Origin: Blastococcus mobilis
Lineage (GTDB): Bacteria > Actinomycetota > Actinomycetes > Mycobacteriales > Geodermatophilaceae
Assembly: GCF_900188025.1 (NCBI RefSeq)
Contig: NZ_FZNO01000009.1
Location: forward strand, 1 to 64,000
DNA length: 64,000 nt
Direction of reading: 5' to 3'
In this document: piece after piece, positions 1 to 7,826 of the stretch
Layout of the letters: each line of letters begins with the position of its first letter
Numbering within the stretch: position 1 is the first letter of the stretch
Notes under the pieces: generated by a model
What the model was told of the DNA's origin: nothing
The model's database searches: none
The model's input: only the letters and a program-made list of their open reading frames with translations
Translations under genes and position numbers: made by a program

Positions 1-105
1 CGAGCGACCTCGGGCGAACCGTCACACCCACATGCCAACCTCACGCCCACGCGGGGCAAGAACCCCGACGACGAGCTAAATGATCATGCCTATGAGAGAT
101 CCGGG

Positions 106-1002
106 CTAGCGCCGCCAGGAGACGTCGACGGCGAACCGCCGGAACCCCCTGCTCTCGTAGAGCCGGACGGCGGCGGTGTTGTCCTCCTCGACGTACAGCA
201 GGACCTCCGTCAGGCCACAGCGGCGCAGGTGGGCCAGCCCGAGGTCGGTGAGCGCGCGGCCCAGCGACATGCCCTGGGCATCGGGATCGATGCCGAGCAC
301 ATAGATCTCGCCGACCGGTTCGTCGGCGACGTCACCGGCAGGGTGCACCTTCGTCCAGTGCGAGCCGAGGAGCTCTCCGCCGTGGTCCGGGTCGCCCCGC
401 CAGGCCAGCAGGAAGCCGTCGGGGTCGAACCACGGCTCCTGCTCGCGCAGGCGGAGGTCCTCGGCGGTCCAGCTGCCCTGCTCCGGATGGTGGGCGAAGG
501 CGCGGGCGTTCACGCGCAGCCAGGCGGTCTCGTCCCGGCCGGGCCGGAAGGCCTCCACGTGGGCCCCCTCGGGGAGCGCCGGGTGGGGGTCGGGATCGAC
601 ACCGGCGAGGTCGCGGCGCATCTGCAGCAGCACGCGGGACCGGGTGAACCCGCGGGGCGCGAGCAGCTCCGCCGAACCCGGCAGATCGCCGTGCGCCCAG
701 AGGCTCAGGGATCGGGGGCCGGCCAGCTCGAGCAGCCGGTCCAGCAGGGTGGAGCCGTGTCCGCGCCGCCGGTGCGAGGGGTGCACGACGAGCTCGGCCT
801 CGACGCCGCCGTCCGCACCGACGTCGTAGCGGGCGTACCCGGCGACGTCCTCGCCGTCGCGGACCACGAGGTCGCCCCCACCCGGCGGGCCGCCGTGCTG
901 GAGCCGGAGCTCGGCCTCCTCCGACAGCGGACGGACGCCGTCGGCGGCGGAGGCGGCGCGCAGCAGCGCGAGGACGTCGGCGACGTCGAGATCGGTGCTC
1001 AT
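106..1002 (-). CDS. mshD: Mycothiol synthase MshD (tandem GNAT acetyltransferase)
   Basis: Acetyl-CoA:Cys-GlcN-Ins acetyltransferase, the last step of mycothiol synthesis in the cytosol. The 298-residue protein has two GNAT folds: an N-terminal one (about 1-135, with the acetyl-CoA loop HRRRGHGSTLL) and a C-terminal one (about 150-298, with DPDAQGMSLGRAL). Length and tandem layout match the MshD family. It lies directly downstream of glnR on the same strand, as recalled for Rv0818-Rv0819 of M. tuberculosis. The 7-base gap from glnR is bridged by a 3-codon mini-ORF (TGATG at the glnR stop, ATGA at the mshD start), suggesting translational coupling. Confidence 0.95.
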   Translation of the reverse strand: MSTDLDVADVLALLRAASAADGVRPLSEEAELRLQHGGPPGGGDLVVRDGEDVAGYARYDVGADGGVEAELVVHPSHRRRGHGSTLLDRLLELAGPRSLSLWAHGDLPGSAELLAPRGFTRSRVLLQMRRDLAGVDPDPHPALPEGAHVEAFRPGRDETAWLRVNARAFAHHPEQGSWTAEDLRLREQEPWFDPDGFLLAWRGDPDHGGELLGSHWTKVHPAGDVADEPVGEIYVLGIDPDAQGMSLGRALTDLGLAHLRRCGLTEVLLYVEEDNTAAVRLYESRGFRRFAVDVSWRR

Positions 1003-1009
1003 CCGGCCA

Positions 1010-1741
1010 TCAGACCAGCTCGGCGTCGGCCTCCGCCTGGGCGGCCCTGGCCGTCGCGTCCGCGACCTGCCGGTCGAGCTTGTAGCCGACGTTGCGCACG
1101 GTGCCGATGAGCGCCTCGTGCTCGGTGCCGAGCTTGGCCCGGAGACGACGCACGTGGACGTCCACCGTACGGGTGCCGCCGAAGTAGTCGTAGCCCCAGA
1201 TCTCCTGCAGCAGCTGGGCCCGCGAGAAGACCCGGCCCGGGTGCTGGGCCAGGTACTTCAGGAGCTCGAACTCCTTGTAGGTGAGGTCGAGGGGGCGACC
1301 GCGCAGCTTGGCGGAGTAGCTGTGCTCGTCGATCACCAGCTCGCCGGCCTGCGTGACACCGCGGTCGCCGCCGTCGGCCGGCGCCGCTGCGGCCAGCCGG
1401 CGGGTGGTGGCCCACTTCAGGCGGGCGTCCACCTCCGCCGGCCCGGCGGTGTCCAGGAGGACGTCGTCGATGCCCCAGTCCGCCGACAGTGCCACCAGGC
1501 CCCCCTCGGAGAGGACCGCGACCAGGGCGGCGGCCACGCCGGTGGAGGAGAGCAGCCCGCAGAGCGTGCGCGCCTGGATGAGGTCGTGGCGGGCGTCGAC
1601 GAGGACCACGTCCCCGGAGTCGCCGTCGAGCAGGCTGGACAGTTCAGGGGCCACCACACGGACCTGGTGGCCCAGCAGCCCCAGAGCGGGGAGCACCTCG
1701 GTCGTGGCCTGTCGCGCCGCGGTCATGAGTACGAGTCGCAT
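1010..1741 (-). CDS. glnR: GlnR-type atypical OmpR-family response regulator
   Basis: Orphan response regulator of 243 residues, likely the global nitrogen regulator GlnR. The receiver domain (1-110) keeps a central Asp ([10 protein letters not shown]) but is otherwise diverged, as in phosphorylation-independent GlnR. The C-terminal winged helix (about 135-228) carries [20 protein letters not shown] and [12 protein letters not shown], typical of OmpR-class DNA binding. No histidine kinase is adjacent. The placement next to mshD, as with Rv0818 of M. tuberculosis, favours GlnR over MtrA-like regulators. The start has a good ribosome site (GAGGAGACGAC-ATG). A TATCCT box on the minus strand at 1816-1821 is a possible -10. 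Confidence 0.85.
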   Translation of the reverse strand: MRLVLMTAARQATTEVLPALGLLGHQVRVVAPELSSLLDGDSGDVVLVDARHDLIQARTLCGLLSSTGVAAALVAVLSEGGLVALSADWGIDDVLLDTAGPAEVDARLKWATTRRLAAAAPADGGDRGVTQAGELVIDEHSYSAKLRGRPLDLTYKEFELLKYLAQHPGRVFSRAQLLQEIWGYDYFGGTRTVDVHVRRLRAKLGTEHEALIGTVRNVGYKLDRQVADATARAAQAEADAELV

Positions 1742-1984
1742 GTCGTCTCCTCACGGGGCCGTGGGACGACGGCATCGTCCCCGGACCTTCGACGGCACTG
1801 TCGAGGTGAGCGGTCAGGATAACGGACGCGTCGCCTCCACCGGCTGGAACGGCGGGACCGTCGACCGGCTCTCGTATCGATGACGGTGTCGGCTTCGCGG
1901 GCCCCGTCCGGTTCCGGACACGCCGAGAGCGGGCTACCGCTCCGTCGCACGGATCGGACGCCCGGTGTCTGGGACCATCGACCC

Positions 1985-2854
1985 GTGACGTCTCCGGCGA
2001 TGCAGTCCGCGCTGCCGGCGCGGGTGCACCACCTGCAGCCGGCGGGGCTCACCGCGCTGGCCGTGGCCCTGGTGGTCCTGCTGCCCGAGCTCTTCGGCGA
2101 CCTCGGCCGGCTGGGCGCGGTGCTGGTCCTCCAGCTCGGTCTGGTTCTCACCTGGGTGCTGGTCGCCGGCCTCGAGGGGTTCGGCGGGTCGCTGGCCGTG
2201 GGCGCTGCCGCCGCGGTCGCGGCCGATCTCGCGCTGATCCTGCCGGAGCGGCCGGCGCTGGGGGACCTCCTGGTGGTGCTGGGTGTCGGGTTCCTCGCCG
2301 CCGTTCTCCAGCAGATGCTGCGGCGCCCCCGCGAGGACCTCGTCGCCTCCCTCTCCGGGACGGTGCTGCTGCTGTGCGCGGTGAGCGCCCTCGCCGCGCT
2401 CCTGCTGCTCGGCCGGGCCCCGGACGGTCACGGACAGGCGATGGTCGCCCTCCTGGCGGTCGGCGCCGCACTGGTCGTCGGCCACGCGGTCGATCTCGTC
2501 CTCCCGCGTCCCTACCTGGCGACGGGGGTGCCGCGCGGGCTCTTCGGGCTGCTGCTCTCGGTGCTGGCCGGCGCCCTGGTCGCGTTCCTCGGTCGGGACG
2601 CCGGGGGGACCGGCGCGGCCGTGCCCGCACTGGTGGAGGGCGCGGTGCTCGCCGGTGTGACGGCGATGGTGGCCCTGGTGACCAGCTATGTCGTGGTCGA
2701 GGCGACGTCGGCTGGTGGGGAGTGGGCCGACGAGGACGGGCCCGCTGCCCACGGGGATCCGTCGTTGTCCCCCTGGGCGCTGTCGGTGGTCCAGGCCGTC
2801 CTGCCGCTCGCGGCGTGCGCGCCGGTGGCGCTGGCCCTGCGGAGCATCCTGTGA
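1985..2854 (+). CDS. Polytopic membrane protein of unknown function
   Basis: About 289 residues with roughly nine hydrophobic segments spread over the whole length, joined by short loops. It is an integral membrane protein with no motif that I recognise. I chose the GTG at 1985 because the first transmembrane segments follow soon after and a GACCAT box lies 6 bases upstream, fitting a leaderless transcript. An upstream ATG at 1880 would add a low-complexity polar stretch, and an ATG at 2000 is also possible. It overlaps the DUF2993 gene by 4 bases (GTGA), so it belongs to the same operon. Confidence 0.75.
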   Translation: MTSPAMQSALPARVHHLQPAGLTALAVALVVLLPELFGDLGRLGAVLVLQLGLVLTWVLVAGLEGFGGSLAVGAAAAVAADLALILPERPALGDLLVVLGVGFLAAVLQQMLRRPREDLVASLSGTVLLLCAVSALAALLLLGRAPDGHGQAMVALLAVGAALVVGHAVDLVLPRPYLATGVPRGLFGLLLSVLAGALVAFLGRDAGGTGAAVPALVEGAVLAGVTAMVALVTSYVVVEATSAGGEWADEDGPAAHGDPSLSPWALSVVQAVLPLAACAPVALALRSIL

Positions 2855-3543
2855 GGGCACTCGTCGTCGTGGCGGTGCTGCTGCTCGGCCTGACGGTGGT
2901 GCTAGACCGGGTGGCGGTGGGGGTCGCCGAGGACAGGGTCGCGACCGAGCTGCCCGCCGAAGGTGCCCTCCAGGACGCCCCGGAGGTCGACATCGCGGGC
3001 TTCCCGTTCCTCACCCAGGCCGTCGGTGGCAGCTACGACGACGTGCGGATCTCCCTCACCGCCGCCGACCTCGGCCAGCCCGAGGGGACGCGTGCCGACC
3101 TCTTCCTGCAGGGCGTCCACGTGCCGCTGTCCGCGGCGCTGTCCGGCTCCGTGCGCGAGGTGCCCGTCGACCGCATCGACGGGACGGCGACGCTGCCCTA
3201 CCCGCTGCTCGCGGCACAGCTGGGCGCGGACACCGAGGTCGCGCGGGAGGGCGACCGTCTGCGGATCACGCGGACGGTGGAGGTCCTGGGCCGGCAGCTG
3301 CGGCTCACCGCGGTGGGCCGGGTGGAGCTGGAGGGGGGCGAGCTCGTCGTCGACGTCCAGGAGGCGGACGGCGCGGGGGTCAAGGTTCCCGGATTCGTCC
3401 TGGACCGGGCCGTCGACCTGCTGGACCTGCGCTATCCGGTGCCGCCCCTGCCGTTCGGGCTGCAGGTGACCAGCGTGCGGCCGGCGGCGGAGGGCGTCGA
3501 CGTCGAGCTGCAAGCGGTCAACACGGTGCTGACCGCGGAATGA
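2851..3543 (+). CDS. DUF2993 (LmeA-like) exported/periplasmic protein
   Basis: 230 residues starting at a GTG that overlaps the upstream stop. An N-terminal hydrophobic segment (about residues 3-18) acts as signal or anchor. The rest fits the DUF2993 family: the ELPAEG start of the mature domain, DIAGFPFLTQAVGG near residue 50 and repeating beta-rich strands. LmeA, the best-known member in mycobacteria, takes part in lipomannan elongation outside the membrane. Whether that applies here is unknown. Its place between the membrane protein and the thioredoxin matches Rv0817c next to thiX. The stop overlaps the thioredoxin ATG (ATGA). Confidence 0.85.
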   Translation: MRALVVVAVLLLGLTVVLDRVAVGVAEDRVATELPAEGALQDAPEVDIAGFPFLTQAVGGSYDDVRISLTAADLGQPEGTRADLFLQGVHVPLSAALSGSVREVPVDRIDGTATLPYPLLAAQLGADTEVAREGDRLRITRTVEVLGRQLRLTAVGRVELEGGELVVDVQEADGAGVKVPGFVLDRAVDLLDLRYPVPPLPFGLQVTSVRPAAEGVDVELQAVNTVLTAE

Positions 3544-4010
3544 CCCCTCCGGCCGACAGGTTCGAGTCGGGGACGTGTGGGACGGGACCGGCCGTGGTGG
3601 TCGCCCTTCCGGCGGTGGTCGCCGTCGCGGCGTGGTGGCTGCGCGGAAAGGACGGCGCGGACCACGCTCCGGGCACCGAGGAGGACGGCGTGGCGGGAGC
3701 CTTCGAGCGGCTGGGTGTGCGGCCCACGGACGCCGACCTGACCGTCGTGCAGTTCTCCACGGCGTTCTGCGGCCCCTGCCGCGCCACGAAGGCCCGCTTG
3801 CAGCAGCTGCAGACCACCCGCCCGGGGCTGGCCGTCGTGCAGATCGACGCCGAGAGCCATCTCCAGGAGGTCCGGGAACTGGACGTCCGCCGGACGCCGA
3901 CGCTGTTCTACCTCGACCGTGGTGGACGGCTGGTCGGGCGCAGCAGCGGCGCGCCCAGACCGGAGGAACTGACCGCTTGGGTGGACGCCCACGTCGGCGC
4001 GCACTCCTGA
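3540..4010 (+). CDS. thiX: Membrane-anchored thioredoxin (ThiX-like)
   Basis: 156 residues: a short N-terminal stretch, one hydrophobic segment (about 18-34) and a thioredoxin fold from about 65. The redox motif is CGPC at 77-80, preceded by Phe where Trp is usual (AFCGPC). The cis-Pro loop RRTPTLFY is present. Likely tethered to the membrane, with the thioredoxin domain probably outside. It precedes the cysteine leader peptide and the sulfurtransferase gene, the arrangement recalled for Rv0816c and Rv0815c. The start overlaps the DUF2993 stop. The symbol rests on synteny. Confidence 0.85.
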   Translation: MTPPADRFESGTCGTGPAVVVALPAVVAVAAWWLRGKDGADHAPGTEEDGVAGAFERLGVRPTDADLTVVQFSTAFCGPCRATKARLQQLQTTRPGLAVVQIDAESHLQEVRELDVRRTPTLFYLDRGGRLVGRSSGAPRPEELTAWVDAHVGAHS

Positions 4011-4015
4011 TCGGC

Positions 4016-4021
4016 TACTCT
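4016..4021 (+). promoter_or_regulatory. Leaderless-type -10 box (TACTCT)
   Basis: TACTCT ends 6 bases before the GTG of the cysteine leader peptide, the spacing expected when transcription begins on the start codon itself. No clear -35 is visible. It overlaps the region just after the thioredoxin stop, so sulfurtransferase expression can be initiated independently of the upstream operon. Confidence 0.6.
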
Positions 4022-4027
4022 CGCGCC

Positions 4028-4102
4028 GTGGGCATCCTGCTGACCTCGCGCCGCACAGTGGACCTGTGCCGCGTCGGCAGCTGCCTGTGTCCGACTCCCT
4101 GA
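4028..4102 (+). CDS. Cysteine-rich leader peptide (24 aa)
   Basis: A 24-codon ORF starting with GTG reads MGILLTSRRTVDL, then C-R-V-G-S-C-L-C and P-T-P. The TSRR-x-VDLCRV core is the signature of actinobacterial leader peptides found upstream of sulfur-assimilation and sulfurtransferase genes. Three Cys codons fall within eight residues near the end. In mycobacteria, leaderless cysteine-rich ORFs act as cysteine-responsive attenuators: ribosomes stall at Cys codons when cysteine is scarce. A perfect hairpin begins right at the stop codon, and the operon downstream is DUF4395-cysA-sseC. Role inferred from family and layout. Confidence 0.85.
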   Translation: MGILLTSRRTVDLCRVGSCLCPTP

Positions 4103-4121
4103 GGACGAACCCCGTTCGTCC
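4103..4121 (+). promoter_or_regulatory. Attenuator hairpin after the leader peptide
   Basis: GGACGAAC-CCC-GTTCGTCC forms a perfect 8-bp stem with a 3-base loop, starting directly after the leader stop codon (4100-4102). There is no U tract, so it could be a terminator, an RBS-sequestering stem or a pausing element. A ribosome stalled on the Cys codons would cover or shift this hairpin. Confidence 0.65.
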
Positions 4122-4160
4122 AGACGCGCCCTGACCGCCGTCCGGAGAGTCTGCTTCTTC

Positions 4161-4388
4161 ATGAGCTCCGCTGTTCCCCGTGAGGTCGACGTGCGGGGCC
4201 CGCGTTTCGCCGCGTGGGTCACGGCGGTCGTCCTCGCCGTCGCCCTGGTCCTGAACAGCGGCACGCTCGTCGCCGCCCAGGCCGCGGTCTTCGCCCTGGT
4301 GGCGGCCCTGCTCGGCGCCGCCACCGGCATCTGCCTGGGCTGCGAGTCGTACCTGCTCGCCCGGCGGGCCCTGCCGGCCCGCGCCTGA
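4161..4388 (+). CDS. Short DUF4395 membrane protein
   Basis: 75 residues. The N-terminal block VDVRGPRFAAWVTAVVLA and the C-terminal block GAATGICLGCESYLLARR are the two ends of the DUF4395 family, including the conserved CxGC pair. Family members recalled are about 130-150 residues with a hydrophilic middle and more transmembrane segments. Here that centre is missing, leaving two hydrophobic helices. No frameshift is visible, so this looks like an in-frame internal deletion or a naturally short form. It sits between the cysteine leader and the sulfurtransferase, as in other actinobacteria. Only a weak SD (GGAGAG, 11 bases upstream) is present. Confidence 0.75.
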   Translation: MSSAVPREVDVRGPRFAAWVTAVVLAVALVLNSGTLVAAQAAVFALVAALLGAATGICLGCESYLLARRALPARA

Positions 4389-4455
4389 CCGATCCGCACA
4401 CCGCGACCACACACCGACGCACACCACGCACGCACACCGATATCGGAGGAATCCC

Positions 4456-5283
4456 ATGAGCCGCACCGACGTGCTCGTCACCGCCGACTGGGCCCAGGAG
4501 AACCTGGGCAAGCCCGGTCTGGTCTTCGTCGAGGTGGACGAGGACACCAGCGCCTACGACGGCGGGCACCTCGAGGGCGCCGTCAAGCTGGACTGGAAGA
4601 AGGACCTGCAGGACCCGCTGCGCCGCGACTTCGTCGACAAGGCCGGCTTCGAGGCCCTGATGTCCTCCCGCGGGATCAGCAACGACGACACCGTCATCCT
4701 CTACGGCGGCAACAACAACTGGTTCGCCGCCTACGCGTACTGGTACTTCAAGCTCTACGGCCACCGGGACGTCAAGCTGATCGACGGCGGCCGCAAGAAG
4801 TGGGAGCTCGACGGACGCCCGCTGTCGAAGGACGCGGTGGAGCGCCCGGCCACTCAGTACAAGGCCAGCGACCCCGACCTCTCGATCCGTGCGTTCCGCG
4901 ACGAGGTCGTCGCCTCGATCGGCTCCAAGAACATCATCGACGTCCGCTCGCCCGACGAGTTCTCCGGCAAGATCCTGGCCCCGGCGCACCTGCCGCAGGA
5001 GATGGCACAGAAGGGCGGGCACGTCCCGACCGCGAAGAACATCCCGTGGAGCAAGGCGGCCAACGAGGACGGCACGTTCAAGAGCGACGAGGAGCTGGCC
5101 AAGCTCTACGACGAGCAGGGCTACGACGACAGCTTGGCGACCATCGCCTACTGCCGCATCGGGGAGCGCTCCAGCCACACCTGGTTCGTGTTGCGCGAGC
5201 TGCTCGGCAAGCCCGACGTCAAGAACTACGACGGCAGCTGGGTCGAGTACGGCTCGCTCGTCGGCGTCCCGATCGAGAAGTGA
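4456..5283 (+). CDS. cysA: Thiosulfate sulfurtransferase (rhodanese, CysA2 type)
   Basis: 275 residues with two rhodanese domains (about 5-125 inactive, 150-272 active). The active-site loop is CRIGERSS with the catalytic Cys at 233; CRxGER is the thiosulfate-specific form. It transfers sulfane sulfur to cyanide or thiol acceptors and is the mycobacterial CysA2/CysA3 type. A strong SD (GGAGGA) precedes the ATG. It is followed after 6 bases by sseC, its usual partner, and is probably controlled by the cysteine attenuator at 4016-4121. Confidence 0.92.
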   Translation: MSRTDVLVTADWAQENLGKPGLVFVEVDEDTSAYDGGHLEGAVKLDWKKDLQDPLRRDFVDKAGFEALMSSRGISNDDTVILYGGNNNWFAAYAYWYFKLYGHRDVKLIDGGRKKWELDGRPLSKDAVERPATQYKASDPDLSIRAFRDEVVASIGSKNIIDVRSPDEFSGKILAPAHLPQEMAQKGGHVPTAKNIPWSKAANEDGTFKSDEELAKLYDEQGYDDSLATIAYCRIGERSSHTWFVLRELLGKPDVKNYDGSWVEYGSLVGVPIEK

Positions 5284-5289
5284 GCTGAC

Positions 5290-5583
5290 ATGTGCGGAGC
5301 GCCGAAGCAGGACGGTTCCCTCGCGGGGATCGATCTGTCCACGCAGACGGTGATCCAGGGTTCGGTCTGGCACGACGGCGCACCCGTGGCCGGTGCCTAC
5401 GTCCGGCTGCTGGACGAGACCGACGAGTTCACCGCCGAGGTGGTGACCAGTCCGGAAGGTGAGTTCCGGTTCTTCGCCGCCCCGGGTCGGTGGAAGCTGC
5501 GCACCCTCGCCCCGGTGGGCAAGGGCGAGCGTGTCGTCTCCGCCGACGTCGGCCTCAACGAGACTACCGTCGCGATCGACTGA
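5290..5583 (+). CDS. sseC: SseC-like DUF1416 protein
   Basis: 97 residues, DUF1416. It starts MCGAPKQDGSLAGIDLS, then has a beta-sandwich-like body with GSVWHDGAPVAGAYVRLLD and PEGEFRFFAAPGRW. It is the constant neighbour of the CysA-type sulfurtransferase in actinobacteria (Rv0814c next to Rv0815c). Its biochemical role is unproven, with a sulfur-transfer accessory proposed. The stop codon is followed with no gap by repeat R1 copy A. Confidence 0.88.
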   Translation: MCGAPKQDGSLAGIDLSTQTVIQGSVWHDGAPVAGAYVRLLDETDEFTAEVVTSPEGEFRFFAAPGRWKLRTLAPVGKGERVVSADVGLNETTVAID

Positions 5584-5637
5584 GGACCCCGTCCTCCTCA
5601 CCCCTCGCAGGCCCGGGGTGAGCCTCCGGACGGGGCC
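5584..5637 (+). repeat. Hairpin repeat R1, copy A
   Basis: A 54-bp imperfect palindrome: GGACCCCGTCC at the left, GGACGGGGCC at the right (outer stem with one bulged A), and an inner perfect CTCACCCC / GGGGTGAG stem. It starts at the base after the sseC stop. Copies at 15643-15696, 38780-38829 and 46487-46540 also sit just behind a gene. It may serve as terminator or mRNA-end stabiliser between the convergent sseC and cupin genes. Confidence 0.8.
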
Positions 5638-5642
5638 GTGTC

Positions 5643-5670
5643 GCCCGTCCCGGCTTCGGCCGGGACGGGC
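5643..5670. terminator. Perfect UUCG-capped hairpin between convergent genes
   Basis: GCCCGTCCCGGC-TTCG-GCCGGGACGGGC is a perfect 12-bp stem closed by a TTCG tetraloop. It stands between sseC (plus) and the cupin gene (minus), so it can serve as a bidirectional terminator. There is no T run, as is common in high-GC actinobacteria. Confidence 0.75.
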
Positions 5671-5679
5671 GCTGTCGGC

Positions 5680-6048
5680 TCACTCGACGGGCGGGGCGGA
5701 GTCGTCGTCGCCGGGCAGCGGCGGGACCGGGCTCTGCACGATCACCGCCACCATCCCGGCGGAGGAGCCACTGGCGTGCTCCTCGCCGGGCTCCCAGAGC
5801 ACGGCGTCGCCCGGACCCAGCGGGACCGCGTGTCCGTCGGGGCCGGCGGCCCAGCCCTCACCGCTGACCACAGCCAGGAGCTGCCACACGCGGGTGGGGT
5901 GCCGGCCGATCCGCGACCGCGCGGCGAACTCGACCACGTCGACCGCGAACCCCTCGACCGGCTGCGTGACGCGGGCGTGGGGCCGGAGGGTCACGCCGGT
6001 GCTGCTGAACGACGACAAGGTCGTGGACGACAACGCGACGCGGCGCAT
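5680..6048 (-). CDS. Small cupin-domain protein
   Basis: About 122 residues forming one cupin barrel: RIGRHPTRVWQLLAVVSGEGW and LGPGDAVLWEPGEEHASG correspond to cupin motifs 1 and 2, although motif 1 lacks the full HxH metal pair. The substrate is unknown. An ATG at 6066 would add six residues; neither start has a good SD. It converges with sseC. Confidence 0.7.
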   Translation of the reverse strand: MRRVALSSTTLSSFSSTGVTLRPHARVTQPVEGFAVDVVEFAARSRIGRHPTRVWQLLAVVSGEGWAAGPDGHAVPLGPGDAVLWEPGEEHASGSSAGMVAVIVQSPVPPLPGDDDSAPPVE

Positions 6049-6161
6049 CGGCCGACGGTAGGGCATGCGCCCACGTCGGAGGCCGGGTTCCTGCGTCGAA
6101 CAGCAGGGCAGCCGCGCCGAGGGCACCCACTCACAGGACCGGAGCCGACGTCGTCGTGGGA

Positions 6162-6713
6162 TCAGAATCCGATGAGCCCGACGAGGTCCTCCATGGCCCG
6201 GTCGAAGTAGCGGTCGGCATCCTGGACGGAACCGACGAAGTGACCGAACAGCTCGAAGCTGATCGTCCCGTAGAGGGAGCTCCACGCCAGCAGCGCACGG
6301 AGCCGCACCGTCTCGTCGAGCGCCGGGTGCTCCCCGCCGAGGACCTCGACCGCCTCCTGGCTGACGAGTCCGGGATCGCGTTTCCCGGCGGCCGGCCGAA
6401 GGGCGCCGTCGCGTGCGGCGTCCCCGAGGATCCGTCCGAGGACGATGCCGACGCGGGACGCCGCCGGGACGGTGTCCCGCGGCGCCCGGTAGCCGGGCAC
6501 GGGTGAGCCGTAGAGCAAGGCGTACTCGTGCGGATGGGCGGTCGCCCAGGCCCGGACGGCGCGGCACACCGCCAGCCACCGCTCGGCGGGTGGCAACGAG
6601 GGGTCGTCGGCCGCCTCCGCAGCCGCGCCCAGGTCGTCGTAGCCGTCGATGATCAGCCGGGTCAGCAGGTCGTCCCGGCTGGGGAAGCGAGCATCGATCT
6701 CGAACGAGAGCAC
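6162..6713 (-). pseudogene. TetR-family regulator lacking its HTH domain
   Basis: The readable frame begins mid-protein at FPSRDDLLTRLIIDGYDDL, which in TetR regulators is helix 4 onward, immediately after the DNA-recognition helix (normally YRYFPSRDDLL). It then continues through a WHG/TetR_C-type ligand domain (ALLYGSPVPGYRAP, LLAWSSLYGTISFELFGHF) to a normal stop. The HTH (about 45-50 residues) is missing. Upstream sequence runs straight into the divergent epimerase gene, whose ATG is only about 30 bases away. A GTG at 6713 could start a 183-residue protein without DNA binding. Most likely a 5' deletion remnant, though a ligand-binding-only protein cannot be excluded. Confidence 0.7.
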
Positions 6714-6743
6714 CGCTCTCGCTGGGTGGTCGAGGAGCTCGTC

Positions 6744-7688
6744 ATGGCACTGCACGTGATCGTCGGCAAGGGGCCGGTCGGAATGACGACGGCGGAGGAG
6801 CCGGTCGCGCGCGGCCACCGTGTCCGGGTGCTGTCCCGCAGCGGCGGACGCTCCACCGGAACCGTGGAACACCGCCAGGTGGACGCTGCCGACGCCGACG
6901 CGCTGACCGCGGCCGGCCGGGGGGCCGCAGTCCTCTACAACGCCGTCAACCCCGCCTATCACCGCTGGCCCGTCGACTGGCCGCCGGTCGCGGCCGCTCT
7001 GCTCACCGCCGCGGAGCGCACCGGCGCCGTCCTCGTCACGATGTCGAACCTGTACGTGTACGGCCGACCGTCGGGACCGATGACGCCCGACACCCCCCTG
7101 GCGGCCACCGACGTCAAGGGGCGGGTGCGGATCGGCATGTGGACCGATGCCCTGGCGGCGCACGAGGCGGGACGGGTGCGAGTCACCGAGGCCCGCGCCG
7201 CGGACTTCGTCGGACCGCAGGTCCCGGCCGCGCACTCGCACCTGACCAGGCAGCTGCCCGCTCTGCGGAAGGGCCGCCGCGCGTGGGTGATCGGCGACCC
7301 GGACGCCCGTCGCTCCTGGGCGTACCTGCCCGACGTGGCCGCCACCCTCGCGACGCTCGGCACCGACGAACGCGCCCTCGGTCGGGCATGGCACGTGCCC
7401 AGCGCTGCCCCACGTTCGCAGCGGCAGGCCTTGGGCGACCTGGCGGAGGCGATGTCGTCGCCCGCCCACCCGATCCCGCCGGTGCGGGTGAGCAGCGTGC
7501 CGTGGCCCGTCCTGCGCGCGGTCGGGCTCGCCGTGCCGATGATGCGCGAGGTCCTCGACGTCCGACACCAGTTCGACCAGGACTTCGTGATCGACGCGAG
7601 CGCGACCACAGCGACCTTCGGGCTCACCGCTACCCCGTGGGAGCAGACGGTGCGTGCCACGGCGGAGGCAGCGCCGGTGACCGCCTGA
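6744..7688 (+). CDS. NAD-dependent epimerase/dehydratase family protein
   Basis: 314 residues with an extended-SDR Rossmann start (HVIVGKGPVGMTTAE, resembling the usual GxGxxG loop), then VLSRSGG after the second strand, AVLYNAVNPAYHRWPVDWPP, and MSNLYVYG near residue 100. Homologues usually sit divergent to a TetR regulator, as here. The N-terminus is slightly odd (EEPVARGHRV) and lies close to the deletion that removed the TetR HTH, so the native promoter may be lost. Substrate unknown. A GTCGAGGAG stretch just upstream may serve as SD. Confidence 0.75.
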   Translation: MALHVIVGKGPVGMTTAEEPVARGHRVRVLSRSGGRSTGTVEHRQVDAADADALTAAGRGAAVLYNAVNPAYHRWPVDWPPVAAALLTAAERTGAVLVTMSNLYVYGRPSGPMTPDTPLAATDVKGRVRIGMWTDALAAHEAGRVRVTEARAADFVGPQVPAAHSHLTRQLPALRKGRRAWVIGDPDARRSWAYLPDVAATLATLGTDERALGRAWHVPSAAPRSQRQALGDLAEAMSSPAHPIPPVRVSSVPWPVLRAVGLAVPMMREVLDVRHQFDQDFVIDASATTATFGLTATPWEQTVRATAEAAPVTA

Positions 7689-7721
7689 GGCAGGTCGCGT
7701 CGTCGTCATTACCGTGGACGC

Positions 7722-7826
7722 ATGGTTTCTGCCTGGATCCTGGCCACCCTGGCGGCCCTGGCCTCCGCGGGTTGTGCTGTCGGCGCCTACCGGCTCGCGC
7801 GCCGGCCGCGGGGAGCCCGGCGATGA
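7722..7826 (+). CDS. 34-aa single-pass membrane peptide
   Basis: A 34-codon ORF (MVSAWILATLAALASAGCAV then a basic tail ending RRPRGARR) forms one transmembrane helix with a positive C-terminus. A TACCGT box at 7710-7715 ends 6 bases before the ATG, so it is probably the leaderless first gene of the operon. Its stop overlaps the start of the nitrobindin-like gene (ATGA), implying translational coupling. Function unknown. Confidence 0.55.
   Translation: MVSAWILATLAALASAGCAVGAYRLARRPRGARR

Noticed and set aside
6780-7709. Minus-strand frame continuing upstream of the TetR remnant through the epimerase gene
   Set aside because: It is antisense to the epimerase and contains no HTH; it does not restore the missing DNA-binding domain.
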